Of a DNA stretch of 64,000 nt, positions 17,521-26,116 are shown in pieces. This stretch comes from JAHDCJ01 sp039028895 (GTDB taxonomy: Bacteria; Bacteroidota; Bacteroidia; Chitinophagales; Saprospiraceae). A program made the translations under genes and the position numbers. Position 1 is the first letter of the stretch. Every line of letters begins with the position of its first letter. Below the pieces are notes generated by a model that saw only the letters and a program-made list of their open reading frames with translations, ran no database searches and was not told the DNA's origin. Location: the NCBI GenBank assembly GCA_039028895.1, contig JBCCHF010000016.1, positions 57,270-121,269 of the forward strand, given 5' to 3'.

Positions 17521-18213
17521 ATGTCATACGCCATAAAGCAATATGAAGTTTTAGCCAATATGCTGGAAACCGATTTGGTGACTCGGGAAAACAATCGTGG
17601 ATATATTATAGGCCGACCTAAGATTAATGGACAATTTGAGGGAAGGCGCATCAGCATTACACCAAAAACTATCCTGATAAACGACACTGAAGAGTGGTAT
17701 CATATCCTGGAAGTAGGATGTCAATTGCCGGAGGGTTATACGCTGGTTTTGAAAAGAGAAGGTTTAAGGCATCAGATTTTAAAAGGATTTGGCCTTCGGG
17801 ATATCCAGTTTGGTCATAAGGCTTTTGACGATAATTTTTTGATTCAATCCAACGACCCTGAACTCAGTAAAATCATCCTCAATGAGCCGCTGCGCAATTC
17901 ACTGGTAAGAGATATGGGCTTTTTCGGCGGCTACAGGATTGGTAAAACAGGCTGGGTCACAAAACGCATTCGCAATAAAACTAAAAAGACCAAATCTGCT
18001 GAAGAAATACTGGATATTGATTTAATATTAGAAAACCAGGAATCAGTAGCCAGAAAAAAAGAAAAAGAACACCACCCCGAAAAGTTGATCAAGACCGTAT
18101 TTTCTCACGACATAGGTAATGAAATGAAACGCAAATGGATGGAAAGATTGATCAAAACCACCGTGTTATTAGCAAAAAACCTCGAACTAGCTACCTCCCA
18201 AGACGATGTCTGA
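17521..18213 (+). CDS. Hypothetical protein
   Basis: 230 residues, no signal peptide and no membrane segment. I do not recognise the family with certainty. The middle has WYHILEVGCQLPEGYTLVLKREG and KAFDDNFLIQSNDPELSKIIL, a pattern seen in soluble beta-rich domains of several uncharacterised bacterial proteins (DUF3137-like). The C terminus is basic and rich in Lys and Glu. Flanked by 201 bp and 136 bp without genes, so probably monocistronic. Confidence 0.65.
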   Translation: MSYAIKQYEVLANMLETDLVTRENNRGYIIGRPKINGQFEGRRISITPKTILINDTEEWYHILEVGCQLPEGYTLVLKREGLRHQILKGFGLRDIQFGHKAFDDNFLIQSNDPELSKIILNEPLRNSLVRDMGFFGGYRIGKTGWVTKRIRNKTKKTKSAEEILDIDLILENQESVARKKEKEHHPEKLIKTVFSHDIGNEMKRKWMERLIKTTVLLAKNLELATSQDDV

Positions 18214-18349
18214 AAAGTCAACCGATGCCAATCTTTGGTGCCTAGGTCAAATTAGGAAAAAAAATAGCTGTTAGTTCTGTAAACTTCAAGCATAGATTTC
18301 ACCGGGTTTGTTTTGGGATTTGGCTATATTTAGATCAAACCAAACCAAA

Positions 18350-19501
18350 ATGTCCCCTACTGAGAAAAAGGTGCTCCAGACATTTCTCGATTTTTGGGAA
18401 GTATGGGCACTGAGAAAAAATCAGACCGCCACAATTGATGATATTCAACTTTATTTTGATGAAAATGTCACTGCTATAGGAAGCGGGTTGCATGAAGCTG
18501 GTCGTGACACTGAAGGAGTGATTAAGAACTTTTACGATGACTTTGATGAATTGACAGCTCCTGTAAATCTGGACTTTTATTACACTGACGTCAAAATGAT
18601 TTCAAGCAACGTAGGTCTAGTAGAAGCAGAAGCAAAGGCAAGTATTGTTACCAATCAAAATGACAAACTTGACTTTCATCTCAGATTTTCCACTCTTTTT
18701 GTCGAAAAAGCAGGAAAGTGGTTCCTTTCACATAATCATGTATCCATACCATATGAAGGTCAGGATATTGGTGAAGCCTATCCGATTAATGCGCTTAGAG
18801 CCAAAAATAATCAGCTTGAGCATTTGGTAAGGGAAAGAACAAAGGAATTAGAAGAAAAAACCATTCAGCTTCAGTCTGAAAAAGAGAATTCAGAGCGTTT
18901 ATTGTACAATATCCTGCCTAAAAGCATTGCCCAGGAGTTAATAGCGACTGGAAAGACAAACCCTGCTAGACACGATGAGGTTAGTGTTTTGTTTACTGAT
19001 TTTAAGGAATTTACAAATATCGTTGCTACCATCCCTGCCAAGGCATTGATTATGGAATTGAACGATATTTTCAGGGCTTTCGATGATATCGTTGATTCAT
19101 TTGGCATTGAAAAAATTCAGACAGTAGGTGATGCCTATCTTGCAGCTTGTGGTCTTCCGACAGAAGACCCCGATCATGCTATAAAATGTGTAAAAGCGGC
19201 CAAGGAAATGATCAAATTTCTTGAAGAACGCAACACTAACAGTATGATAAAATGGAAAACAAGAATTGGGATTCATTCAGGTCCAATCACTGCAGGTGTT
19301 GTTGGAAAAAAGAAATTTGGTTACGACATATTTGGAGACACTGTAAATGTCGCAGCCAGAATTGAAACCGCAGGTGAAGAAATGAAAATCAACGTTTCTG
19401 CATACACCTATTATCTGATCAGAGAAGACTTTGCATGCGAATATCGCGGTAAAATTGATGCGAAAGGAAAGGGCCATCTTGACATGTACTTTGTTGAATA
19501 A
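18350..19501 (+). CDS. Class III adenylate/guanylate cyclase with NTF2-like sensor domain
   Basis: 383 residues from an ATG at 18350; the frame runs 42 bases further upstream. Residues 1-140 form a SnoaL/NTF2-like cone (aspect of FYDDFDELTAPVNLDFYYTD and WFLSHNHVSIPY), then a coiled coil (about 150-190) and a class III cyclase domain (about 210-383). The two metal Asp are in LFTDFKEFTN and QTVGDAYLAACG. The Lys of IEKIQTVGD and the Asp of YDIFGDTVNVAARIE fit adenine recognition. cAMP is therefore the likely product. A soluble, NTF2-domain-gated cyclase is an uncommon arrangement. The stop overlaps the beginning of the pseudouridine synthase frame. Confidence 0.85.
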   Translation: MSPTEKKVLQTFLDFWEVWALRKNQTATIDDIQLYFDENVTAIGSGLHEAGRDTEGVIKNFYDDFDELTAPVNLDFYYTDVKMISSNVGLVEAEAKASIVTNQNDKLDFHLRFSTLFVEKAGKWFLSHNHVSIPYEGQDIGEAYPINALRAKNNQLEHLVRERTKELEEKTIQLQSEKENSERLLYNILPKSIAQELIATGKTNPARHDEVSVLFTDFKEFTNIVATIPAKALIMELNDIFRAFDDIVDSFGIEKIQTVGDAYLAACGLPTEDPDHAIKCVKAAKEMIKFLEERNTNSMIKWKTRIGIHSGPITAGVVGKKKFGYDIFGDTVNVAARIETAGEEMKINVSAYTYYLIREDFACEYRGKIDAKGKGHLDMYFVE

Positions 19502-20189
19502 ACCATTTACCTTGCCGGAAATTCTGTTTCAAGACGATTACCTGGTTGCGGTCAATAAACCTCATGGCTTGTTGACGCATAGAACCAGGCTGGCAGCTGA
19601 TGCAGAAGAATTTGCATTGCAATTGGTCCGCAATAAAATCAAACGACGGGTTTTTCCAGTTCATCGACTTGATAGAAAAACATCAGGGGTGCTGCTCTTT
19701 GGGCTTAATCCCGAAATGGCAAAACAGCTTCAAAAAGCGTTTTCTGAAAAGGCCGTAAATAAGAAATATCTAGCCATTGTCAGAGGCTGGTTTCCTCAAG
19801 CCATAGAAGTCGATAAGCCCTTAACCAACGACAGAGGTAAGACCCAGGAAGCCTTAACCCGTTTTGAATGTATCAATAAAACTGAGGTTGACCTGCCTTT
19901 CGGCAAATTCAAGACTTCCCGATATTCCTTGATCGCGGCCTATCCACATACCGGCAGGATGCACCAGATCAGAAAACATCTCAACCATCTGCGACATCCG
20001 ATAATCGGAGACCGACCGCATGGGTGCAACAAGCAAAATAAACTCTTCAAGGAAAAATGGGAAATGACGACTATGTTGCTGCATGCAGAAAAAATTGCCC
20101 TTCCTCATCCAGAGTCAGGAGACGTGTTAACCATAGCAGCACCTCCGTTTGAAACATTTCTTAGAATGAAAAACATCCTTAATTTGTAG
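19458..20189 (+). CDS. RluA-family pseudouridine synthase
   Basis: 243 residues from ATG 19458; other possible starts are ATG 19431 and TTG 19491/19494/19512, and the conserved part begins at LPEILFQDDYLVAVNKPHGLL. The catalytic Asp lies in PVHRLDRKTSGVLLFG, the RluA signature HRLDRxTSG. The later AAYPHTGRMHQIRKHLNHLRHPIIGD is also diagnostic. The family converts uridine to pseudouridine in tRNA or 23S rRNA. The small size, with no S4 domain, recalls TruC (tRNA position 65), but the target is unproven. It overlaps the end of the cyclase gene. Confidence 0.93.
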   Translation: MRKERAILTCTLLNKPFTLPEILFQDDYLVAVNKPHGLLTHRTRLAADAEEFALQLVRNKIKRRVFPVHRLDRKTSGVLLFGLNPEMAKQLQKAFSEKAVNKKYLAIVRGWFPQAIEVDKPLTNDRGKTQEALTRFECINKTEVDLPFGKFKTSRYSLIAAYPHTGRMHQIRKHLNHLRHPIIGDRPHGCNKQNKLFKEKWEMTTMLLHAEKIALPHPESGDVLTIAAPPFETFLRMKNILNL

Positions 20190-20203
20190 GAAATAATAGT
20201 CCA

Positions 20204-20875
20204 ATGCAAATTAAGGAACTAACCCTTTTTTCAAAAAATCTTGATCTCCAGGTTGAATTTTATCGAGATATCATTGGTTTCTCTTCGATTGAGAATACAG
20301 GAGTATCTGCCAAAATTGCTATTGGCACTACCATCCTGCAATTTGTACAAAATGACGAAATGACCCCTTATCATTTCGCATTCGATATTCCTTCAAATAA
20401 ATTATATGAAGCGTATGCATGGCTAAAGGAACGGGTTAGCATCCTTGGTTTTGAGGGAAAAGAAATTATTGACTTTCCGGCATGGAATGCACACGCTATC
20501 TATTTTTATGACCCCGACCAGAATATTGGCGAGTTGATTGCAAGACATAATCGGGGTATTTACAAGAACCAACTATTCGACCCATCTCATATTGTTGGCA
20601 TAAGTGAGATAGGCATTCCGGTTAACGACATTGAATCCGTCCACAATTTCTTTCATAAACTTTTTGATATACAGATTTACAGTGGTGATTATAGCAGGTT
20701 TTGCGCCTTGGGCGATGAAGAAGGCTTGTTTATCGTCATCGACAAAAAGACAAAACCCGATTGGTTTCCGACAGGCGATACGGCCTTATGCTCGGAGTTT
20801 ATGGCCAAAATTGAGTATGAAGGAAAGGTCTTCGAAATCGGCTTCAAAAAAGAAATTTTGAGACTTTTAAAGTAA
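20204..20875 (+). CDS. VOC-family protein with two modules
   Basis: 223 residues. The first VOC half opens MQIKELTLFSKNLDLQVEFYRDIIGF and closes with IYFYDPDQNIGELIARHN. The second (about 128-205) begins GISEIGIPVNDIESVHNFFHKLF. This tandem layout is that of a glyoxalase/dioxygenase-like protein. Metal ligands cannot be assigned with confidence. It lies 14 bp after the pseudouridine synthase, so it may be the last gene of that unit. Confidence 0.82.
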   Translation: MQIKELTLFSKNLDLQVEFYRDIIGFSSIENTGVSAKIAIGTTILQFVQNDEMTPYHFAFDIPSNKLYEAYAWLKERVSILGFEGKEIIDFPAWNAHAIYFYDPDQNIGELIARHNRGIYKNQLFDPSHIVGISEIGIPVNDIESVHNFFHKLFDIQIYSGDYSRFCALGDEEGLFIVIDKKTKPDWFPTGDTALCSEFMAKIEYEGKVFEIGFKKEILRLLK

Positions 20876-20911
20876 AATTGAATTTCATTCGTCTTCCCCA
20901 AAAAGACGTTA

Positions 20912-21475
20912 ATGGACACCCACATGGCAGAAAAACGGAATAACACCATTGCAGGGGCAGTCAAAGCCTATGGCCAGCGGCTGTACAGCTTTATCCGCAG
21001 TCGTGTGTCCTCCAATGCCGATGCCGAAGATATTTTACAGGATGTGTGGTTTCAGTTTAGTAAGGTCGTTGACACCCAACCCATAGAACAGGTTAGTGGT
21101 TGGCTCTTTAGGGTGGCCAGAAACCGGGTGACCGATAATTACCGCAAACGCAAACCAGAACTACTGGAAGATTTGGGTCATGAAGATGAGGAAGGCGATG
21201 TTCCGTTTAATGAAATCCTGTTAGCCGACAACACGACCCCCGAAACAGAACTCTTAAGACAACTGTTTTGGGAAAACCTGTTTGAAGCACTCGATGAGTT
21301 ACCAGAAAAACAACGCGATGTTTTCGTCAGGAATGAATTAGAAGACCAAACCTTTCAGCAAATTGCGGATGAAACCGGAGAAAATATCAAAACTCTGATT
21401 TCGAGAAAACGATACGCAGTAAAGCATTTACGCGAAAGATTGCAGGATCTTTATGAAGAATTTTTAAACTTTTAA
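20912..21475 (+). CDS. ECF RNA polymerase sigma factor
   Basis: 187 residues (possibly starting at the second Met, 20924). Region 2 has LYSFIRSRVSSNADAEDILQDVWFQF and region 4 has LPEKQRDVFVRNELEDQTFQQIADETGENIKTLISRKRYAVKHL. No FecR or typical anti-sigma gene follows. Instead three genes for two small membrane proteins and an Hsp20 chaperone lie downstream on the same strand (28, 106 and 34 bp gaps), ending in a strong terminator at 22776. A regulon around envelope or protein stress is a reasonable inference. Confidence 0.92.
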   Translation: MDTHMAEKRNNTIAGAVKAYGQRLYSFIRSRVSSNADAEDILQDVWFQFSKVVDTQPIEQVSGWLFRVARNRVTDNYRKRKPELLEDLGHEDEEGDVPFNEILLADNTTPETELLRQLFWENLFEALDELPEKQRDVFVRNELEDQTFQQIADETGENIKTLISRKRYAVKHLRERLQDLYEEFLNF

Positions 21476-21503
21476 TCTCACTTTTTTAGAAAACCAGTTG
21501 ATC

Positions 21504-21875
21504 ATGTACAACAACGGCCAAAACAAACGCAACGCCCCTCCTTTCGTAAGAGGATTTTTCTTTTTAATCGTTGCAGCAGGTTTCATCCTCATTCTGGGAG
21601 TAATTGTAATGTGGCTCTGGAACGCCATATTGCCTGAAGCCCTTAATGCCAACCCCATAACGTATTGGCAAGCTATGGGATTATTGGTACTTTCTCGAAT
21701 CCTGTTTGGTTCATTTTGGTTTGGTAAACGTGGTCACCAAAATTTCAAAAAGAAACGGGCCTATTGGCGCGAAAAATGGATGAATATGGATGACGAGGAA
21801 CGTGCTGCTTTCAAAGCCAAGTGGAAGGATAAATGCCGTACACGTAACAAATTCAACGACGAAGCCTCCGAATAA
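21504..21875 (+). CDS. Small membrane protein with charged cytosolic tail
   Basis: 123 residues from ATG 21504, a few bases after the upstream TTG. Two membrane segments (about 15-40 and 55-73) are separated by a short loop. The C terminus is very charged (KKKRAYWREKWMNMDDEER and so on, with FKAKWKDKC). No enzymatic motif is visible. Its place directly behind the ECF sigma gene suggests a sensor or anti-sigma-like partner; this is an inference. Confidence 0.75.
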   Translation: MYNNGQNKRNAPPFVRGFFFLIVAAGFILILGVIVMWLWNAILPEALNANPITYWQAMGLLVLSRILFGSFWFGKRGHQNFKKKRAYWREKWMNMDDEERAAFKAKWKDKCRTRNKFNDEASE

Positions 21876-21981
21876 TTTTCTCATTTTTTTCAAAAAAAAT
21901 CGCATCGGTTTAAAGTAATTCTACAATTCAATCGTCTTCCTTATTGTAAGACATAATTTTTAATCACTTTAAACTTCTATT

Positions 21982-22275
21982 ATGCGACCCTTCAGATTTT
22001 TCTTCGTCCTTTCACTGGGCATTATCATATTCTACTTTGTAGCAAGAGTTCTAATATTTGCCCTGTTTGCTGCTGCAATTTTAAGTTTTGGCTATTTCCT
22101 TTTCAGGAAGATCAGGAGTTTCTTTTTCCGCCTTGATTGGGATGGCAATGGCTACTATCAACACCAGCAACCCAATTACTTCCCTAATTGGCGTTATGAC
22201 AGGGAACCCCTCTTTAGTCTCCCCTATCAGCCTAAAGAAGTAATGCCACAGTACCGTAAGATTGAAATACAGTAA
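21982..22275 (+). CDS. Small membrane protein, aromatic-rich C terminus
   Basis: 97 residues with two overlapping or adjacent hydrophobic segments (about 4-40) and a basic stop sequence (KIRSFFFRLDWD). The remaining tail is rich in Tyr, Gln, Asn and Pro (YYQHQQPNYFPNWRYDRE). I do not recognise the family. It is encoded between the ECF sigma/membrane gene pair and hsp20, with only 34 bp to the latter. Confidence 0.7.
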   Translation: MRPFRFFFVLSLGIIIFYFVARVLIFALFAAAILSFGYFLFRKIRSFFFRLDWDGNGYYQHQQPNYFPNWRYDREPLFSLPYQPKEVMPQYRKIEIQ

Positions 22276-22309
22276 TTCCAATATTTTATCACTATTAAAA
22301 CAATAAGTC

Positions 22310-22741
22310 ATGTGTTATAAAACAGGTTATCATCACAAATGGGGATATCACCCCAAGTACCACTATGGAACTCATCCGAGAAAGTATAAACGCCGAAAAT
22401 TCAGGGCGGGTTGGGGATTCCCTCCTGTCAACGTACAGGAGCTCGATGAAAGTTATGAGCTGTTTCTCTATGCCCCAGGGCTCGGGAAAGAAGACTTCAA
22501 TATTCGTCTGAGAGACAACATTCTCATTATCGAAGTTGATAAAAAAGACGATGGAAAAGGGAATGGACCGATATGGCTGCGTAAAGAGTTTAGTCCATCA
22601 GGCTTCAAACGCCGTTTTGAGTTAAACGAAAGTATTGATCCTGAAAAGATTACCGCCAAATACGAAGATGGCATGTTACAGGTAAGTTTACCTAAAAAAC
22701 CAGACTTCCACACTTCTCGGAAAGATATTACAGTAGAATAA
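22310..22741 (+). CDS. Hsp20/alpha-crystallin small heat shock protein
   Basis: 143 residues. Residues 1-45 are rich in His, Tyr and Lys (YHHKWGYHPKYHYG), unusual for the family. Residues 48-135 form an alpha-crystallin domain: VQELDESYELFLYAPGLGKEDFNIRLRDN, then FELNESIDPEKITAKYEDGMLQVSLPKK, the last stretch being the A-x-x-x-n-G-v-L signature. Small Hsps bind unfolding proteins as ATP-independent holdases. The basic His-rich head might bind metal or a surface, unproven. It ends the ECF-led unit and is followed by a terminator. Confidence 0.9.
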   Translation: MCYKTGYHHKWGYHPKYHYGTHPRKYKRRKFRAGWGFPPVNVQELDESYELFLYAPGLGKEDFNIRLRDNILIIEVDKKDDGKGNGPIWLRKEFSPSGFKRRFELNESIDPEKITAKYEDGMLQVSLPKKPDFHTSRKDITVE

Positions 22742-22775
22742 CAGACTGTAATCAACAGTAATTGGTTTTGATTTG

Positions 22776-22808
22776 AGGCCGCCCAAAGGGGTGGCCTTTT
22801 TGTTTTTT
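22776..22808 (+). terminator. Rho-independent terminator after hsp20
   Basis: AGGCCGCCC pairs with GGGTGGCCT (one G-T pair), loop AAAG, followed by TTTTTG and TTTTTT on the plus strand. This cleanly ends the sigma-Hsp20 cluster. Confidence 0.85.
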
Positions 22809-22835
22809 ATGGGAGATAATTTAAATTCGAATCAC

Positions 22836-23339
22836 ATGAAGCTATTTTCTGAAAGACTGGTTTGCTATCCTGCTACTGCAGAAGATTTTGAATATTATTT
22901 CCTCCTGGCCGGTAACGACTCTGTTATGAAACATATTACTGGCGATTCCATCGATCGGGAAAAGGCAAAAGCAAGGTATAATACAGTTTTAGAGAATAGA
23001 GAAGGGCATCCTGAAGCAGGCTATTACTGGGTGAGAGACAAGTACGATAACACATTTATGGGTCTTGTTAAGCTGGAGTTGGTAGAACCCGGCGTGTTGG
23101 AACTGGGCTATTCCTTGCTACCGGAATTCTGGGGCAAAGGTTTTACCAGCGAAATTGTGAAAGAGATCATGACTTATGTGCGCACCTTGAGGCATGTTAA
23201 TAAAATGATCGGCATTATTGACCCAGAGAATGGCCCATCAAAAACTATTCTGCTCAAGCTTGGATTCGAATTTTTTAAAAAAGGAAAATACCAGGACCAG
23301 GCCGCTGAATATTATCATTTGAAACTGGAAAAAGAATAA
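22836..23339 (+). CDS. GNAT-family N-acetyltransferase (RimJ/RimL-like)
   Basis: 167 residues from ATG 22836, the start of MKLFSERLVCYPATAEDF. An upstream extension would run across the terminator. The acetyl-CoA region is GLVKLELVEPGVLELGYSLLPEFWGKGFTSEIVKEIM, and VNKMIGIIDPENGPSKTILLKLGF is the typical late motif. The substrate cannot be told (protein N terminus or small amine). Confidence 0.88.
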   Translation: MKLFSERLVCYPATAEDFEYYFLLAGNDSVMKHITGDSIDREKAKARYNTVLENREGHPEAGYYWVRDKYDNTFMGLVKLELVEPGVLELGYSLLPEFWGKGFTSEIVKEIMTYVRTLRHVNKMIGIIDPENGPSKTILLKLGFEFFKKGKYQDQAAEYYHLKLEKE

Positions 23340-23423
23340 TTTTCTGAAATAAGGAATAACTACTCACTCCTCGGGGATTAAGGATTGAAATTTTAATTGT
23401 AATTTTATTTAAAACAAAAAAAC

Positions 23424-24119
23424 ATGAAAAAGGCTAAAATTTTTATTCTAGAAGTAGCTATTCTTCTAGCTCTATTACTCGGAACAGTAGTGTTTGCTTC
23501 AGCCCAGATTAACAAAAATGCAAAGATCGATCAGAGTAAAATAAACTCAAAAGTAATCATCAATACACCGACTATTTCCAATTCTTTGTTGACTACCAAA
23601 CAACTACCAGTGTTTTCTAACATTAAACCGATTAACCTGATTCCAAACCAGAAAAATATTAAACAGACTGACCTGAAGCCTATCGCAACGATACCGGTTA
23701 CCAATCTGGTTGTAAAGTCTTCCTCGATTAACGGCACTATGACCCCACGCGATCCTTACCATAGTAGTTTGGCTTATATCGAAATTTTAAGTGGCGATGT
23801 TTTTCCTGCCACAAATGAGGTTGATTGTGCTTGTGGAGGAGGTTTAACATACATCAAATTGGTACTTCAAGCTACGGCAGGCAAACGTTATTTAGTTACA
23901 ACCAATGTTTCTCCAAAAAGAACCGACAATTTTGGTCTTAGCATCTTTTCCAGCGGCTTTGTTCACACAGAAAGTGTTATTCAGGAGAAACAAGATGTCA
24001 GTGTGGTACTATCACCTCAATCATCAGGAGTGTATGAATTATGGATGCAATGCAGTGACCCTAACTCTGGACGCAGAACGTGGAAGTTTCACTCAATGAC
24101 AGTTGAAGAATTAGATTAA
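23424..24119 (+). CDS. Secreted hypothetical protein
   Basis: 231 residues. A Lys-led hydrophobic signal peptide (ILEVAILLALLLGTVVFASA) is followed by a 70-residue linker rich in Asn, Lys, Ile, Pro and Thr, then a beta-rich domain containing one vicinal-type Cys pair (DCACGGGLTYIKL) and another Cys late (MQCSDPNSGRR). No T9SS C-terminal domain is visible, so it is probably periplasmic. I do not recognise the family. It starts 7 bp upstream of the sterol-desaturase-like gene, so the two are likely co-transcribed. Confidence 0.7.
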   Translation: MKKAKIFILEVAILLALLLGTVVFASAQINKNAKIDQSKINSKVIINTPTISNSLLTTKQLPVFSNIKPINLIPNQKNIKQTDLKPIATIPVTNLVVKSSSINGTMTPRDPYHSSLAYIEILSGDVFPATNEVDCACGGGLTYIKLVLQATAGKRYLVTTNVSPKRTDNFGLSIFSSGFVHTESVIQEKQDVSVVLSPQSSGVYELWMQCSDPNSGRRTWKFHSMTVEELD

Positions 24120-24125
24120 AGATAT

Positions 24126-25403
24126 ATGGAAGCATACGCCCAGGTATTAAGTTATGCCATCCCTGGATTTGTTCTTTTGATCCTCATCGAGGAATTGGTC
24201 GGTCGTATGCGTGGCATCAGGGTTAATCGGGCTATGGATACCATTTCAAGCTTGAGCTCAGGCATGACCAATACACTCAAAAGCCTGATCGGCCTTACCA
24301 TCGTAATTGTCAGTTATGACTGGATGGTTAGTCATATAGCCCTTGTCGATATCAAGTCCTCCGCCTGGCTTTTCGTTTTGGCATTCATCGGTCATGATTT
24401 TGCAGGGTATTGGTCACATCGGTTTAATCACGAGATCAACGTTTTCTGGAATCGCCATATCGTACACCATAGCAGTGAAGAATTTAATCTGAGTTGCGCC
24501 TTACGGCAATCCATCTCCTCAGTGGTCAGTATTTATTTCTTCCTTTATATTCCAATGGCGCTTTTAGGTATACCGACGCTAATAGTTGCTACCGTAGCAC
24601 CTTTGCATCTTTTCGCACAGTTTTGGTACCATACCAGGCTGATCGATAAGATGGGATGGTTGGAATATATCATTGTAACACCTTCACATCACCGGGTCCA
24701 TCATGCCATTAACCCTGAATACATAGACAAAAATTACGGTCAGATCTTTATTTTTTGGGACAAGTGGTTTGGCACTTTCCAGCCTGAGTTGCCTGATGTT
24801 CCTGCTGTTTACGGAACAAAAAAACCAGCCAACACCTGGAACCCGATTATTATTAACTACCAGCATATGTGGCTGTTAGCCAAGGATGCCTGGCGAACTT
24901 CAAGCTTATGGGATAAAGTACGACTCTGGTTTATGCCAACAGGATGGCGACCAAAAGATGTAGCTGAAAAATACCCGATTGAAATCGTAGAAGATGTTTA
25001 CAAAAGACCAAAATACGATACACCTGCACCAATGGGTTTAAAAGCCTGGTCGTGGGCACAACTCATCATTCACAATCTCCTCATGTATTACATCATGACA
25101 ATGATAGCCGATATCGGAGTCGGTGATATGGTGCTATTTTGTAGTTTCCTTTTTGTATCCATCTTCGCCTACACTACGCTTATGGATCGGCACAGGTTGG
25201 CCATTCCTTTTGAGTTAATTAAACTGGTTATGGGATTTTTAATGTTTACACGAATGGAGAGTTGGTACATGCTCGACAACTATATTCCAGGGGCATCTAT
25301 TGTCATCGGATCTTATCTTTTAGTTTCTTTCCTGGTTGCCTGTTATTACACTTTCAGTCAAAGTCCGGTTACAGAAAAACTTAGTGCCCAAAATACGATC
25401 TGA
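24126..25403 (+). CDS. Sterol desaturase/fatty acid hydroxylase family protein
   Basis: 425 residues with several membrane helices and the diiron His clusters of this superfamily: HDFAGYWSHRFNHEIN, HIVHHSSEEFN, and SHHRVHHAIN. Members hydroxylate or desaturate sterols, fatty acids, carotenoids or ether lipids using oxygen; the substrate is not evident here. A C-terminal hydrophobic part (about 305-415) adds further helices and is not part of the catalytic core. The stop codon directly abuts the next gene's ATG. Confidence 0.92.
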   Translation: MEAYAQVLSYAIPGFVLLILIEELVGRMRGIRVNRAMDTISSLSSGMTNTLKSLIGLTIVIVSYDWMVSHIALVDIKSSAWLFVLAFIGHDFAGYWSHRFNHEINVFWNRHIVHHSSEEFNLSCALRQSISSVVSIYFFLYIPMALLGIPTLIVATVAPLHLFAQFWYHTRLIDKMGWLEYIIVTPSHHRVHHAINPEYIDKNYGQIFIFWDKWFGTFQPELPDVPAVYGTKKPANTWNPIIINYQHMWLLAKDAWRTSSLWDKVRLWFMPTGWRPKDVAEKYPIEIVEDVYKRPKYDTPAPMGLKAWSWAQLIIHNLLMYYIMTMIADIGVGDMVLFCSFLFVSIFAYTTLMDRHRLAIPFELIKLVMGFLMFTRMESWYMLDNYIPGASIVIGSYLLVSFLVACYYTFSQSPVTEKLSAQNTI

Positions 25404-26108
25404 ATGGCACGAAACAGGGGAAAACATCCAAACGACGATAAAATTTTCGCCGAAAAGTGGTTGCCAGTTTTCAAAGAAGCTATTGATGACCATTGCCATT
25501 TGCTCACCAGAGGTTACGCTTCCGAATCAGCACTCGAATTTGTGGGTAACCGATACAAGCTCAATAAGCGTCAGCGCAAAGCCATTTACCGTATCAGCGC
25601 TTCTCAACAGGATATCGACAATCGTAATTCAAGATTGGTTAGCCCAAAAGAGCTATCAGGCAACCATCTGGAAATCGATGGCTTTAACCTCCTTATCTTA
25701 TTGGAAAGTGCCTTGTCTGGTGCTTACATCTTTAAGGGCAGGGACGGCACCTATCGCGATATTTCTAGTGTCCACGGATCCTATAAACGGGTTATTCAAA
25801 CCCCAGATGCTATCATAATGACCGGGAAATTTCTGGAATCGCTTTCGCCAAAATCTGTTAAATGGTGGTTCGATTCACCAGTATCCAATAGCGGTCGATT
25901 GAAAACCATTCTCTACGAATTGGCTGGAGAGCATGGGTTTAAATGGGATGTAGAATTGTCGTTTAATCCCGACAAGGAATTAATCCAGACTGATCATGTC
26001 GTTGTTTCCTCTGATGGCTGGATCCTCAACCATGATATTGAGTGGCTAAATCTCGGAGGCCTACTTATTGAAGGGCAGATTCCTGATGCTAACATCATTG
26101 ATGTTTAA
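25404..26108 (+). CDS. DUF434 domain protein
   Basis: 234 residues. The N-terminal region (LLTRGYASESALEFVGNRYKLNKRQRKAIYRIS) fits DUF434, and the rest (from about 85, EIDGFNLLILLESALSGAYIFKG and GRLKTILYELAGEHG) resembles the domain usually following it. The family is mostly uncharacterised and is common in archaea. No active site can be named; conserved Asp residues in DGFN and GRDGTYRD are of a kind seen in nuclease-like folds, but this is a guess. The ATG begins immediately after the upstream stop. Confidence 0.75.
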   Translation: MARNRGKHPNDDKIFAEKWLPVFKEAIDDHCHLLTRGYASESALEFVGNRYKLNKRQRKAIYRISASQQDIDNRNSRLVSPKELSGNHLEIDGFNLLILLESALSGAYIFKGRDGTYRDISSVHGSYKRVIQTPDAIIMTGKFLESLSPKSVKWWFDSPVSNSGRLKTILYELAGEHGFKWDVELSFNPDKELIQTDHVVVSSDGWILNHDIEWLNLGGLLIEGQIPDANIIDV

Positions 26109-26116
26109 CCTGACGA

